Shown piece by piece: positions 9,742-21,999 of a DNA stretch of 64,000 nucleotides (the stretch's first letter is position 1; each line of letters opens with the position of its first letter). This DNA is from Ceratopteris richardii (lineage: Eukaryota; Streptophyta; Polypodiopsida; Polypodiales; Pteridaceae). The notes beneath the pieces are model-generated. The model had not been told where the DNA came from, did not search any database, and was given only the letters and a program-made list of their open reading frames with translations. The translations under genes were made by a program, and so were the position numbers. Location of the stretch: positions 18,424,267 through 18,488,266 of the forward strand of contig CM035431.1 of the NCBI GenBank assembly GCA_020310875.1. The letters run 5' to 3'.

Positions 9742-11146
9742 ATGAACCTTAGATCAGGACGACATTTAGGGAGAGATAGACAAAGTCTTAGATCTTCAGA
9801 GGCTAGTGTCAATCACACTGCTAGGTCTTGGGCCCAGCAGTTGGGCCATCATTCGTACTACCCTAGCTCGGAGACTAGCGAGTCTGAGATGTCCCACGGT
9901 ATGGAGAGACCTACAGGAAGTTCAGGAGTGCCATATTTACATAGGGTAGAAGGCCATTACAAGATGCAACTCGAATACCTTAGGACCAACCGATTAGGTG
10001 CTATCATCTATGAGGACGGCCTAGGAAGATTTGTGGTCCAGATTAAAAACCCTGACCAATCCATTGGACTAGAACATCCAGTGGTCAAGTTTGAAAATGG
10101 AGCATACTTGGACAAAGAAGGGACAATATATGTAGTCACCAGTCATCCAGATAGGACAAATGAATTTGGGAATGTGATCTCAGAAGCGGACTTAGGTGAC
10201 CTGGAGCAAGGAAACATGGGTGTAGAACCTAGAACCCCCTGAGGCAAATTTGTTCTCACTAGGATTATCACACCAGAGTGGATTCCCACAAGACAATAAG
10301 AGCATAGATCTACTCCTGAACCGAGAGACTGATGAAGCCTTTTGGAGCTATAGATCTAATAAGCCAAATGAGGTAGGAACAATCATGATATATGAGTTCA
10401 AAGATCCTGATAGCTTAGGCAAAGTGACCTACTTAGATCATGCTTTAGAGAGGTGAATTTATTTTTCCCCAACCAAGATCGAATGTGTCTTTTGGTCACC
10501 CAAGATCTGGAACGTCCCAAGCTCATGGAGCTCAAAGAGACAGACATAGAGATAGACCGGAGGTAAACTTTGCCAACACAGTGGGAAGAGAAAGAACGAG
10601 AACGGAAACACATAGAGTGGAACCTGAGGGACTTAGAGCCCCAAGGAACCAAAGGAATGCGGATGAATTCCCTCTACCAAGACCTAGAGAGCACACGAGG
10701 ATTTTGAGACTGACTCAGCTAGTTAAGTCCATGAAGAACTACTTCGATGGCACAGGAGACTCATATGATCATGTGGCCGAGTTTAGGCAGGTCTTGAGAG
10801 CTGAGCAAGTTGAGGACCTATTCACACAGTATAATGCCTTTGGTTTGACCCTTAGTAACACAGCCCTTACATGGTTTCAACCATTGAATGAGAGACAGTT
10901 CAGGAGCATAGACCAACTCTTAGAGGCTTTCATCACTGAATTCTCTAAAAGTGGCATGAGGCATAATACTTCCTCATTGATACACAGCTTCAAGCAGACC
11001 CCTCAAGAGATCGTGAGACTTGCAGGAAGAAGATTTAGGCAGTATCTTGAGAGATGCCCTATTCCTGAGTTACCCACACCAGCCAAACAAGTGGCCTTAT
11101 TCTTGGATGGATTGCTAAGTACAAAGTTGCGATCCTATGTGTACTT
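9742..11146 (+). pseudogene. Element A gag, first segment
   Basis: Capsid-nucleocapsid gene start. ATG at 9742 opens MNLRSGRHLGRDRQ, the same start as gag of C (MNLRSGRHLGKDKQ). The retrotransposon gag (capsid) domain is clear at about 10680-11140, with MKNYFDGTGDSYDHVAEF, ALTWFQPL and SSLIHSFKQTPQEIVRLAGRRFRQ. The copia element H lies in it from 11147. The first half is rich in Ser/Arg and Glu and has no recognised fold. Broken besides the insertion. Confidence 0.88.
11142..11146 (+). repeat. Target-site duplication TACTT, left copy
   Basis: TACTT directly before the left LTR of H; the matching copy is at 17603-17607. Confidence 0.9.
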
Positions 11147-12227
11147 TGTAGGGAGAGATGGATGGATACACTCAGAAGATTGAGTTGGTGCTGCTAAACC
11201 TGCTTCACACCAGCCCTCCTTTGATTCCAGATATGCTTTGTACACTCCTTGAGCTTCCAAATGATACCAAAATATGCTATATGTACTTTGGAAAAGGTTT
11301 GAGTAATGATTTGGTCAAAACAGACAAGTTTGTAAATCACAAGGGTCAAAAACTTTCTATTTTTGTCTTGATACCTGCTCAGTCTTTCACTCAGTATGAC
11401 TAGTATAGTTACAATTGGAACAACTCCTCCTAGATTTATTCAACTAGCTTACCAAGCTACCATTTGCAAGTGGAATCACTCAAATTGATAAACTATGCAC
11501 TGAGAAATAAGTTTAGCAAAATTAGGGTCACCCCCGACTTTTTAGGAATTCTGCAGAAAAATACCAGAGAGTAGTTCGATGGCGCTTTCTTGAAAATGGC
11601 TGAACCAAACTTCTTCAAATTTTGTAGTCTTGTAGAATGCTTTGAGCTGAATCTACCAAGCTTTGAATCACTTGATTTGGTTCAGTAGATCCTGAGATAT
11701 GCCTCTTTGAAGTTGACAGACTTGGAGTAGATGACTCAGAGAAAATCAGAGATAGTGAATGTAAAGATATGTATTAATTCACATTGATGTACATTCCCAT
11801 TGACATGATAATCATTGCCAAATGGTACTTAGAGGTGTATGCTGAGAAGTAGCACTCACACTTTGAATGATCACAAATGTTAGCCTCGGGAATGGTGAAG
11901 GACACCCGCGACTTTTTTCTTGTAGTTCTTATAGAAGTTGAAGGTAGAGTTGAATTCAAATTTGAATTCTTGGCTCCCTTCAATCACTCTTCTAAAAGTA
12001 AGGAGATATTCTCTCCAATTACACCATCCAAATTCCACGACTTCTAATCAATTAGGTGTGTATACATAATGCCAAGTCTTTTAGACTTTTACAAGAAGTA
12101 AAAAAGGTAAAAACCTATAAGCATAAGTTCATATGATCTTCTCTTCAAATGGATTAAACTTTCCAAGGTTTCACCACCAAATGTCCAAGGTTCCAAGCCA
12201 AGTGTGAAGGCTTGAAATGCACCAACA
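11147..12227 (-). repeat. Element H 3' LTR (left)
   Basis: 1081 bp, equal in length to the right copy at 16522-17602; on the plus strand it reads TGTAGGGAG ... ACCAACA. Confidence 0.95.
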
Positions 12228-12242
12228 GCTCCCCCTCAAGCC
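12228..12242 (-). other. Element H polypurine tract
   Basis: On the minus strand GGCTTGAGGGGGAGC directly before the 3' LTR, a typical copia plus-strand primer. Confidence 0.8.
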
Positions 12243-12259
12243 AAGCACTTTGGCTTAAG

Positions 12260-15200
12260 TCTTCATCTTTAATCTTCCATCACATCCTGCAATCCAATCA
12301 TGGATTTGAATCTGCATAACTTGTTTCCATCCAATGCTTTAGTGAGTAAATCTGCACATTGCATATTAGTAGACACATATGTCAATTGAATCTCTTTGCT
12401 TAGTAACTTCTCCCTCACATAGTGGTAATGAACCTCTATGTGTTTGGTTCTAGCATGATATATTGGATTAGCTGCAAGGTGAAGAGAGCTAGTGTTATCT
12501 CCAAATATGATTGGAGGTCTAGTGTATAAGCCTAACTCTGTATATAAAAGCTTTAACCAGATAGCTTCTTGAGTGGCATTGGCAAGTCCTCTATACTCTG
12601 CTTCAGTGGATGACGATGCCACTGTAGGTTGCTTCTTGGCTGACCAAGAAATAGGTTTATCTCATGCAAAACAAATGTATCCTGATGTGCTCCTTCTATC
12701 ATCCTTGCATCCTGCCCAATCTGCATCTGAATATACTTTAATATCAATATCTGATGTATAAGGAAAGTACAAACCATGACTTTGAGTTCCTTTGAGATAC
12801 TTCAAAATTTTCTTTGCTGCCTCTAGATGAGGTACGCTTGGTTTGTGCATGAATTGGATTAGCACACTAACTCCATATGCTATGTCAATTCTGGTCAAGG
12901 TAGCATAATTCAAACTACCTACCATACTTTGATATCCTGTGATGTCTTGGACTTCTTCCCCTTCATGAGCACTTAGCTTTAGGTTGACCTCCATTGGAGT
13001 AGTTGATACTTTAGCATCCTGCAAGCCAAACTTCTTGACCATATCCTGTACATACTTCTTTTGAGTGATATATATACCTGAGTTGGTGTAGACTAACTCA
13101 AGACCTAAGAAGTACTTCAATAATCCAAGATCATTTATCTTGAATTCTTTCATCATCTGTCCTTTGATGTGTCTAATCCCATTGACATCATTGCTTGTAA
13201 TGATGATGTCATCAACATAGACACACAAGTATATTACCTCTGTACTACTCCTCTTTATGAATAGAGAAGTGTCAGCTTTGCTCATCACAAATCCTTGGTC
13301 TTGGAGATAGGTTGTCAACCTGTAATTCCATGCTCTAGGTGCCTGCTTCAAACCATATAGAGCCTTCTTCAATTTACAAACATAATTTACCTTCTTGGGG
13401 TCTTCATAGCCAGGTGGTTGTGACATGTAGACTTCTTCAGATATCCATCCATTCAAGAAAGCATTCTTGACATCTAATTGGTACATGTTCCAATTTTTTG
13501 ATGCAGCTACACTTATTAATATTCTGATAGTTGGCATCTTAGCCACATGAGAAAATGTCTCCTCATAATCAATGCCTTGGGTTTGTGCAAATCCCTTGGC
13601 AACCAACCTAGCTTTGTACCTGTTTATTGTTCCATCTGAATTTCTCTTTAGTTTGTAGATCCATCTGGATCCTATCACCTTCATAGAGTCCTTCTTGGGT
13701 ACCAAGTCCCAAGTATCACTCTCCTTGAGAGCTTCCATTTCTTCATCCATAGCTCCTTTCCATTCTGGTTTGGTGATTGCTTCTTCATAGGTACCTGGTT
13801 CTTCATTCAACAAATCCTTTGCAAGATATACAGAATGTTTAGTTACAAGTGATGTGTCATACCCAAATCTGACAGGCTTCTTCTTTTCTCTCTGAGATCT
13901 CCTCATTGCTTGAGTTGAGGATTCTGGTGTATCCTCTAATTTCTTCATCTTCATCTTTCTTTTGGACTTCCATGCCTTGAATTCCTCAAGGTTTATTGTA
14001 TCATCATCATCTGAACTTGATTCATCTTTCTGGATTGGTTCCTCCTTGGTGAGCTTTGGGAAATCTTCTTCCATGTCATAGGGTAGACTAACCTTCCTGC
14101 ATTCATTCTCATACCATGAGTCATTCTCATCAAAGATGACATCTCTGCTTACCTTGAAGCCTTTGTTTGTTGGGTTGTAGAATCTGTATCCCTTTTGGTT
14201 CAAATCATAACCAATGAAGATACATTTTTCAGCTTTAGGCTCTAGCTTTCCCCTTACCTGTGAGGGAATATGCACATATGCTACACAACCAAAGATTTTA
14301 CAATGATCCAGAGAAGGTCTCTTACCATGCCAAGCTTCATATGGTGTCATGCCATCAAGAGACTTTGATGGCAACCTGTTAATGAGATAGGTGGCAGTAG
14401 ATACACTTTCTGCCCAAAGATAATTTGGTAGCTTCTTTTCATTAAGCATAGACCTAGCTGTTTCTACAATGAGTCTATTCCTTCTTTCAGCTACCCCATT
14501 TTGTTCAGGTGATTACCTTGTAGTTATCTCCCTTTTGATGCCTCTTTCCTGCAAGAAATCTTCAAACTCATTGGAGAAGTACTCTCCTCCTCCATCTGAC
14601 CTTAGCCTCTTCAAGCTTCTTCCTGTTTGGTTTTCAACAAGTGCAAGATACCTCTTGAAACAATTAAACACTTCATCTTTATGCTTCATAAAGTATAAGA
14701 TAGTCCACCTGCTATAGTCATCAATGAAGGACACATAGTACCTTGATCCTGAAATGGAAGGGTCCTTGCTAGGTCCCCAAACATCTGTGTGTACCAAGTC
14801 TAGGTAGTCTTCATGCATGAAACCTTTCCTTGAATAGGGCAACCTGTGAGACTTACCAAACTGACATGCTCCACACTTATAAATCATGTGTTGCTTGGAT
14901 ACATTAGGTATCCCAAGCACACATTGATCCCTGCACATTTGCTTTAGGGTTCTTTCACCTATGTGACCTAACCTCTTGTGCCATATCTCTAATTCTGAAA
15001 GTGTTTGATCCTTGTAGTTGTATAAAGAAATATTTTTGGTGTCTTCTAGCTCAAAAGTAAACAATCTACCTGATTTTTCTCCCTTGGCAATTCTTTTGAA
15101 ACCATATCTTGGGTCCTCCACATATGCTCCATGTTGAGTGAATCTGACCTGCAAACCTTTTTCCACAATCTGACCAACACTCATTAGATTCTTAGTGATG

Positions 15201-16495
15201 GTTGGTACATAGAGTACTTTGCTCAATAGATTCTGGTTACCATCACATGTCTTTACATTTCCAATCTTTATGACAGAATGTTTAGTATCATCATCTATTT
15301 GTACTTGATGTTTCCCCTTGGGTTCTTCCAAATCAGAGAGTAGTGCCACATTGCCAGCTACATGGTTAGAACATCCTGAGTCAATATAAAATAAATGATC
15401 ATCATTTGTACCTGCCTTGGAGGTCATATTCATGATCAATAGGGAGTCATCTTGCTCCTCTGTGTAGTTGTTGTAATCCCTTCTATTTCTGAATCCACCT
15501 TGGTAGTTACCATTGTGGTTGTGGTTGTAATTGTTGTTGTATTGATTGTTGTATCCATTGTAGCTTTGGTGTTGGTTGAACCTGCCTCTCCCTTGAGAGT
15601 ATCCACCTCTTGAGTAGCCTCTTCCTCTCTGATTCTTGTAGTTCTTGTAGCATTCATCTGTGGTATGATTGGACAATCCACAAATGTTGCATGGTGATGC
15701 GTTGTAGGGTCTCCCCCTACCTGACTTACCTCCTCTGCCTCTTCCTCTAGAAGATCTACCTCTCCCTGCATAGTTTGCTTGGGAGGTAGAACATTCTTCA
15801 TCCTGTTTCTTCCCTTTACCTTTATCCTTAACTTTCTTATCAGTATATAGAGCAGAGGGGTTGTTACCTTTTGATTGATCTCCTACCTTTGTAAACTTTG
15901 CTTCATGTGTGAAAAGTTGGCCCATAAGTGGTGTGAGATCTAGGGTATGCATGTCCATGTAGAGGTCCATTGCAGTGGTGAAACTTTCCCACTTATCATC
16001 TTCCTTGAGTCCATTTGTTACTTGCCTGACTATTTGTTCCTCTTCAATCTCCTCTCCAATGCTTGCTAATTGGTCTGCCACATCTTTAATCTTGGTCACA
16101 TACTCTGAGACTGATTGCTTGGGCTGCTTCCTAAGGGTTGTGAATTCAATCCATAGTTGATTCTTCCTGGCCCTTGTGTTGGAAGAGAAATATGTTGACA
16201 GAGTTTCCCAAGTCTCTTGGGAAGTCTTACAGTTCCTTACATGAGGTAAAAGGAAATCAGATATAGAGTTAAGAAGGTAAGACCTTGCCAAAGCATCCTT
16301 TGCACACCATTGGTTGAGTCTCTCATGTTCATCCTTGGTGGGTAGTCCTCTAGCTTTGAATGAGGGCAATTCCTCATCCCCTGATATGAATCCAAACAAG
16401 CTTCTTCCTTGTAGATAGGTCTTCATTCTCAGAGACCAAGCTTGGTAATTGTTCCTGTCCAATTTGTCAATGAATGAAGGAAAACCATCTCCCAT
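12260..16495 (-). pseudogene. Element H gag-pol polyprotein (copia order)
   Basis: Read on the minus strand from about 16495 (MGDGFPSFIDKLDRNNYQAW, a UBN2/copia gag start just after the primer site). Parts in order: gag; one CCHC knuckle CNICGLSNHTTDEC (about 15690) in a G/R-rich stretch; protease FYIDSGCSNHVAG (about 15380); integrase with HKRLGH zinc start, VHTDVWGP and FIDDYSRW, LRSDGGGEY (about 14990-14580); RT with QLDVKNAFLNG, ALYGLKQAPRAW and YVDDIII (about 13700-13190); RNase H MASSSTEAEYRGL (about 12620) to the end near 12270. Protease and integrase before RT is the copia hallmark. It encodes all proteins needed for a virus-like particle and cDNA integration. It is not whole: a small number of breaks. 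Confidence 0.93.
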
Positions 16496-16508
16496 GTTTA
16501 CCTTATTT

Positions 16509-16520
16509 GCTCTGATACCA
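16509..16520 (-). other. Element H primer-binding site (initiator tRNA-Met)
   Basis: Minus strand TGGTATCAGAGC one base inside the 5' LTR, the classic plant copia complement of initiator tRNA-Met. Confidence 0.93.
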
Positions 16521-16521
16521 C

Positions 16522-17602
16522 TGTAGGGAGAGATGGATGCATACACTCAGAAGATTGAGTTGGTGCTGCTAAACCTGCTTCACACCAGCCCTCCTTTGAT
16601 TCCAGATATGATTTGTACACTCCTTGAGCCTCCAAATGATACCAAAATATGCTATATGTACTTTGGAAAAGGTTTGAGTAATGACTTGGTCAAAACAGAC
16701 AATTTTGTAAATCACAAGGGTCAAAAACTTTCTATTTTTGTCTTGATACCTGCTCAGTCTTTCACTCAGTATGACCAGTATAGTTACAATTTTAACAATT
16801 CCTCCTAGATTTATTCAATTAGCTTACCAAGCTACCATTTTCAAGTGGAATCACTCAAATTGATAAACTATGCACTGAGAAATAAGTTTAGCAAAATTAG
16901 GGTCACCCCCTACTTTTTAGGAATTCTTCAGAAAAATACCAGAGAGCAGTTCGATGGCGATTTCTTGAAAATGGCTGAACCAAACTTCTTCAAACTTTGT
17001 AGTCTTGTAGAATGCTTTGAGCTGAATCTACCAAGCTTTGAGTCACTTGATTTGGTTCAGTAGATCCTGAGATATGCCTCTTTGAAGTTGACAGACTTGG
17101 AGTAGATGACTCAGAGAAAATCAGAGATAGTGAATGTAAAGATATGTATTAATTCACATTGATGTACATTCCCATTGACATGATAATCATTGCCAAATGG
17201 TACTCAGAGGTGTAGGCTGAGAAGTAGCACTCACACACTCAATGATCACAGATGTTAGCCTCGAGAATGGTGAAGGACACCCGCGACTTTTTTCTTGTAG
17301 TTCTTATAGAAGTTGAAGGTAGAGTTGAATTCAAATTTGAATTCTTGGCTCCCTTCAATCACTCTTCTAAAAGTAAGGAGATATTCTCTCCAATTACACC
17401 ATCCAAATTCCACGACTTCTAATCAATTAGGTGTGTATACATAATGCCAAGTCTTTTAGACTTTTACAAGAAGTAAAAAAGGTAAAAACCTATAAGCATA
17501 AGTTCATATGATCTTCTCTTCAAATGGATTAAACTTTCCAAGGTTTCACCACCAAATGTCCAAGGTTCCAAGCCAAGTGTGAAGGCTTGAAATGCACCAA
17601 CA
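16522..17602 (-). repeat. Element H 5' LTR (right)
   Basis: 1081 bp, carries the promoter for the minus-strand element; about two dozen differences from the left copy. Confidence 0.95.
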
Positions 17603-17607
17603 TACTT
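17603..17607 (+). repeat. Target-site duplication TACTT, right copy
   Basis: TACTT directly after the right LTR of H, matching 11142-11146. Confidence 0.9.
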
Positions 17608-18877
17608 GAAGGACCCTAGGGCCATAGAAGAGTGTGTACGTATGTGCATCGACATCGAGGATAACCTAGGGGAGGAGTTAGAGCTTTCCAAAATCTAAAA
17701 AGATTCAGATAGTGCCTCTAGTCTCTCTTCCTCGCAATCCACATCAATTGAGGAACTTGCGGAGAAAGTAGCTCAAAAACTAGGTGTCTCTAGTAAACAA
17801 ATTCCTAGATTTGCCCCAGTAAAGAGGTGTTATACTTGCGGTGGTGACCATATGGCGAACGTATGTCCCATCATGGCTCAACCCCAAGTGAACCCTAGCA
17901 GCCAATATTGCACCATAGAACGGAGATACACTAATCACACAGCACAGGACTGCCCATACAATAAGCAAGCAGTTAGGCAGACCTACCCTTAGCCCTATCC
18001 ACAACAGGGAAGATACCAGAACCAGTACCCCCCACAACAATATGGTAGACCACAGCAATCCTATCAACAACCCTACCAAAACCAACAAAGGCCTCAACCT
18101 GTGTTGGCGCAACAACCTCCAACCCCAGCTAATGTGATTCCTGTGAAGTATGCAGCTGCAGAAGAGAACCTGAATAGAGCCATAGTCCCAGTGACTCCGT
18201 TGCTTTCAAAAAGTGACCCGAGTGATCATAGTTTTGATTCCACTCACATAGATAGTCCACAGGCTTACTATATGCAGTCTCCTGAACATGGTGAATCCTA
18301 CTATAGTGAAGAACCGAATGAACCTAGTTGGGATCCTGATTACACAAATGTCATGTACGCAAATCCCAACACTAGACCTCAACCTAGACAAGTAAGACCC
18401 CCATTCCCTAGAGGACCATGCTATAGATGTCAAGGAGATCACCTCATTCATGATTGCCCAATGCCTGCATCTACACAACCACAATTAGTAACAATACATG
18501 GCTTTTGTCAAGATTGCGGAAAGGAGCATCTCTTACGAGATTGCCCAAAGAATCCCAATAACATGCCAAAAATAACTCCAATCAACGTTATTGGCTTAGT
18601 TGTAGACTCAACAGGAAGTGTCACTTCCACTGCACCAGTGCAAGTGGTCACTAGAGCCCAGGCTTTGCAGCAGAACCCAAGAATAGGTCAAGAGAAGAGT
18701 GTAGAGGTTAGTGAAACCGAGAGCATAGCCAAGAAACAGTCAAGAGCCGAGAGGGATAGCCGAGAGAGAATGAAAAGACAATGGTCTAAAAAGATGGGCG
18801 ACTTAGAAGAAAGCATAAGAGAAACAAAAGCCAAAATTGTTGAACTCACCTCTCAAACAAACTCTCACATACCACCA
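17608..18877 (+). pseudogene. Element A gag, second segment (nucleocapsid)
   Basis: Continuation of gag after H. It starts in a conserved block with AIEECVRMCIDIEDNLGEEL. It then carries knuckle CYTCGGDHMANVC (about 17830), a long Gln/Pro/Tyr-rich linker (about 17985-18130), CYRCQGDHLIHDC (about 18420) and CQDCGKEHLLRDC (about 18510). These CX2CX3HX4C knuckles would bind element RNA. A charged helix with RERMKRQWSKKMGDLEESIRE (about 18765-18840) follows. C is inserted at 18878. Confidence 0.87.
18873..18877 (+). repeat. Target-site duplication CACCA, left copy
   Basis: CACCA before the left LTR of C; the matching copy is at 36722-36726. Confidence 0.88.
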
Positions 18878-19482
18878 TGTAGCTCAAGCGTAAGCACCAC
18901 CTCCTTTACTTGTCAATCTGCGGAGACGTGAGGACCGGTATGAAGACCACGAGCAAGTGAAGGCACAAGTGTGTGAGTGAAAGCACACAAGCATGTACAC
19001 ACATACACACACACACAAGGCAAGATCAAAGAGAGGAACAATGGAAAGCTTCGATTGCAAAAGAGTTCTCTTACAAAAGCTCTATTCTCTAATAAGCTAA
19101 CCTCAAAAATGAGCTCTCTAGATCTTTTTATATTTTTTTGAGTAGTCTTGGCCCTGTCCAGACCTAGTGTCCGGCCTAGTTAAAAATTAGGTTCCAAGGC
19201 TTATTTGAGGGCTCAAACGAAGTCTAAAAATTATGAAAATTGGTACGATGGTAATTCTAATACTCCTCAAGCTAGAGGACTCCTCGGCTTGAACAAAATG
19301 GATTTATAAAAATAGATAATGGTATTTACAATGGTTTTTAGTGATGAAAATCACTATTTTTGTAGGGGATTCTTTTGAAAATTTGACATACACTTCTTCG
19401 AGCTCCCTACTTGCTCTCTCTTCTTCTATGTCCATTTTTTTGATGTGCTTCCATGTTTTATGCTTGACCTTGAGTTCCAACA
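18878..19482 (-). repeat. Element C 3' LTR (left)
   Basis: 605 bp, plus strand TGTAGCTCAAG ... GTTCCAACA. TATA box complement at 19125-19132. Partner at 36113-36721. Confidence 0.93.
19125..19132 (-). promoter_or_regulatory. TATA box in the element C 3' LTR
   Basis: Minus strand TATAAAAA within the shared core promoter block. Confidence 0.55.
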
Positions 19483-19491
19483 CTCCCCCCC
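19483..19491 (-). other. Element C polypurine tract
   Basis: Minus strand run of G residues next to the 3' LTR; E has the same at 56562-56571. Confidence 0.75.
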
Positions 19492-20712
19492 TTCTCGAGT
19501 CTGTTGTCCTTGACAGACCCTTGTTGTAATGGTTATTCTAGGTTGCTTTGAGAGGGAGTGTCCATTCGGATGAACCAGAGTGGCAAGGTTGGTTCTCCGG
19601 TTCTTCATTTGTCACTGCGAGCCTTTGCAAGTTGTAGTCCCTTGGTATGTGCTTCAACCTTGGATTCCAACACGACTGTGTCCTTGTGAGTCTCCATTGA
19701 TGACCTCAGATCGTCCAAGGATGATGTTCATAGTAGTCATGCCAAGTACTCATAACCCCTAATGGATGATGAGTAAGTGTGTTCGTGCATGGGTTGAGGA
19801 AAATATGTGCCTTGTGCACGGCCTTGTAATGTAGCCCTATGCATGCTTACTTGGAAAATGCATCGGAAGAAGTATGGTGCAAAAATTGGGGGTCTTGAGC
19901 TAAGTGCTCAAGGGTATGCCGAAGAAGAGGTTTCCTAATCTATCATGGTGATGGTGTTGCCAAAGTAAAGATACTTACCATTGCAAAGGTTCGACCGATG
20001 TTCATCTCTTCGTGTTGTACACCCGGTATTTGTGATGGAACCTTGTCGATGAATGTCCGTGTTGATGGTCCACCGATGAATTTTTTTGAGCGCCTGGTCC
20101 TGTCTCCTTTTTTCAAGCAACATTTGCCAAATACTGAGAATTGAATTTCTTTATATTCCTTGGCAAACAATATTGGGTAACTACACCAAGCTTAGTTTCA
20201 CACATTTTCTTTATCTCACCATAAGCAGAAGTCTTCTCACCCGGTATACGGACAAGAATTCTCAGGATACCAAACTACCTCTTGCAGATATCTCCCTGTA
20301 GATTATAGTACATGCAGTAGCTAAGCATCACTCAAGTTGCAGACCTTCAAGTTCTTCGCACCTGCTAGCCGAGACACACTTCTATCCAAACTGATAAATG
20401 CCCAGTAATCAATAGTTCCATCTTCAACTAAGCATGTCTCATTCATGTTCTATGAGCGAAACCTGGGAACAAGTTTTGACTCTTTTTTTTCTTTTTGAAA
20501 CAATGTCACACACAAGAAGAGAGATGTTCGTATCAGAAAAAATAATTGACATATGTCAATGTGCTCTTGTGCATGGGACTCTTAGTTGTGTCTATGCACG
20601 GCCATGTAATGTGGCCCTATGTTAATGCATACTTTGGAAATGCATGGCCTGAATGGTGCAAAAGACAGGGTTGTGCCGGGAGCACATGGTTGTCGCTCGT
20701 CGAGGCTTAATG
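19492..20712 (-). other. Element C 3' untranslated region
   Basis: About 1.2 kb between the W-V-P-K ORF and the 3' LTR. No convincing coding content, no extra gene like the one in A/B, no tandem array. It may hold remains of other sequence; nothing is recognised. Confidence 0.5.
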
Positions 20713-21291
20713 TCATTTGCAGATGTTGATGCCATCTTTGTTGGAGGTATCCATTGTATCTCGAGATGGCAGCTGATCATTCCTCCTTATAGGGATCCAT
20801 TTGAGAACGGTCTTTGACTGTGTAGCAATCTCCTTTGGTTGCTTCATGTTTGGATGGTTTCTTGAGGTTTTGATCCTTTGTGGTTGACTCTTTGGTTCTG
20901 TGAGGTCTACCGGTGCTTTTGGCTTCCATACCCATACCTCTATGGCTGGTCGCTTGACTCGCGTTGAAGAGGTTAATTGGTCTACTGTTGTTCTTGGTGT
21001 TTGGTTCCGACCTTTGCCTCGCGTGGGCTTCTTTGTTGAGACTTTTCGCGTATGGGAGAGCATAGGTTGTTGCGGACGTAAGAGCTTCTTGGGTACCCAC
21101 ATGTGTAATCGCCCTTGTTGAGCTGCAACTAATTTCTTAGGTATCCAAATTTGTCCAAGATCTTGTCGTTGAGCTTGTTCGATCTTCTTCCTTTGTCTTC
21201 TGGCCTGGTTGACTTGCCTGGATGGGGTTTGTGGGGCCAAGGGTGATGGCTGCTCTCCTTTTCGTATCCCGATCTGCTTCATGCCCAGCAC
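20713..21291 (-). pseudogene. Element C W-V-P-K repeat ORF
   Basis: Minus strand, basic and Q/P-rich. Motif copies are LGQIWIPKKL, LHMWVPKKL, IEVWVWKPK and LKWIPIRR. It is the equivalent of the ORFs at 3111-3752, 42500-43229 and 56650-57400 and follows the second protease-like domain as in those copies. No enzyme domain is seen. Confidence 0.65.
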
Positions 21292-21549
21292 TACTTTCCT
21301 TTGGAAATCCCATTGTCTATTTGATATAGCAGTGGTCCTGTTCTGTTGTGCTTGCCTTGTTAGTTGAGTTGTAGTGGCGGCATTAGTCCTTGCACCAGAG
21401 GAGGAGTCCGCTTCTCTAGCCTAATCTTCCATGATTGAGTTCTCCTACGACATAGATCTTTTGATGCATACAACATCTCTTTTGCTAAGATTAGTCCTAG
21501 GAGAACTACAAGATGTGACATCTGGATTTGTGAGTATGTCATTCTCTAG

Positions 21550-21900
21550 TTATAATGTAAAGCATTGTCCCTGGACCCAAACTTGAAGAAGTTGACTTCT
21601 TAGGTTCAAGTTGACTGCATTGTCATAAATCCGATCTTGTCCTAAGACAAGTGGTTCTGTAAGGTTCTCATCTTGACACACTAGTGCTTTGACTTTCATT
21701 GGAACATCTTGAAGGTAGATGGGAAGTTCAACCTCGCCCAAACAAGGGGTTTCCACACCTCCCAATCCTATGAGATAAGCTTCTATGGGATTGATGTTCA
21801 ACTGCAAGTCTTGGCAGTACGAAAGTCTAACTGCACTACTTACTGCACCTGAGTCAATCAATGCTTTCACCATCCTTGCACCCTTCCCTTGTCCGACCTC
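21550..21900 (-). pseudogene. Element C second retropepsin-like domain
   Basis: Minus strand. Has ALIDSGAVSSAVRLSYCQDL, EAYLIGLGGVETPCLGEVEL and LVLGQDRIYD. It follows a charged helix and the integrase tail directly in one reading frame, which suggests that the domain is made as part of the pol polyprotein. Confidence 0.8.
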
Positions 21901-21999
21901 TATGGTCACAAAGGGTCTTCGGTCAATGACTTGAGAAGTCGCTATGCCTGATTTTTGGCACATATCCATGTGATATTTTGGGGCTTTTGAGTTGACATC

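Larger units (their letters stand above)
11147..17602 (-). mobile_element. Element H: Ty1/copia LTR retrotransposon
   Basis: A full-length copia element, 6456 bp, on the minus strand, inserted in gag of A. It has two 1081-bp LTRs (TG...CA), an initiator-tRNA-Met primer site, a purine tract, and one gag-protease-integrase-RT-RNase H polyprotein in copia order. A 5-bp duplication TACTT flanks it. The two LTRs differ at about two dozen sites (about 2%), so it is fairly young, older than D and younger than A. The coding region is close to whole, with only a few breaks. Confidence 0.96.

Noticed and set aside
15436-15801. Thr-rich and Ile-rich frame opposite and beside copia gag
   Set aside because: It is another frame of the G/R-rich nucleocapsid part of H and has no support of its own.
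19492-20712. Hidden gene in the 3' region of C
   Set aside because: Only short frames with no family match; composition and position fit an untranslated region.
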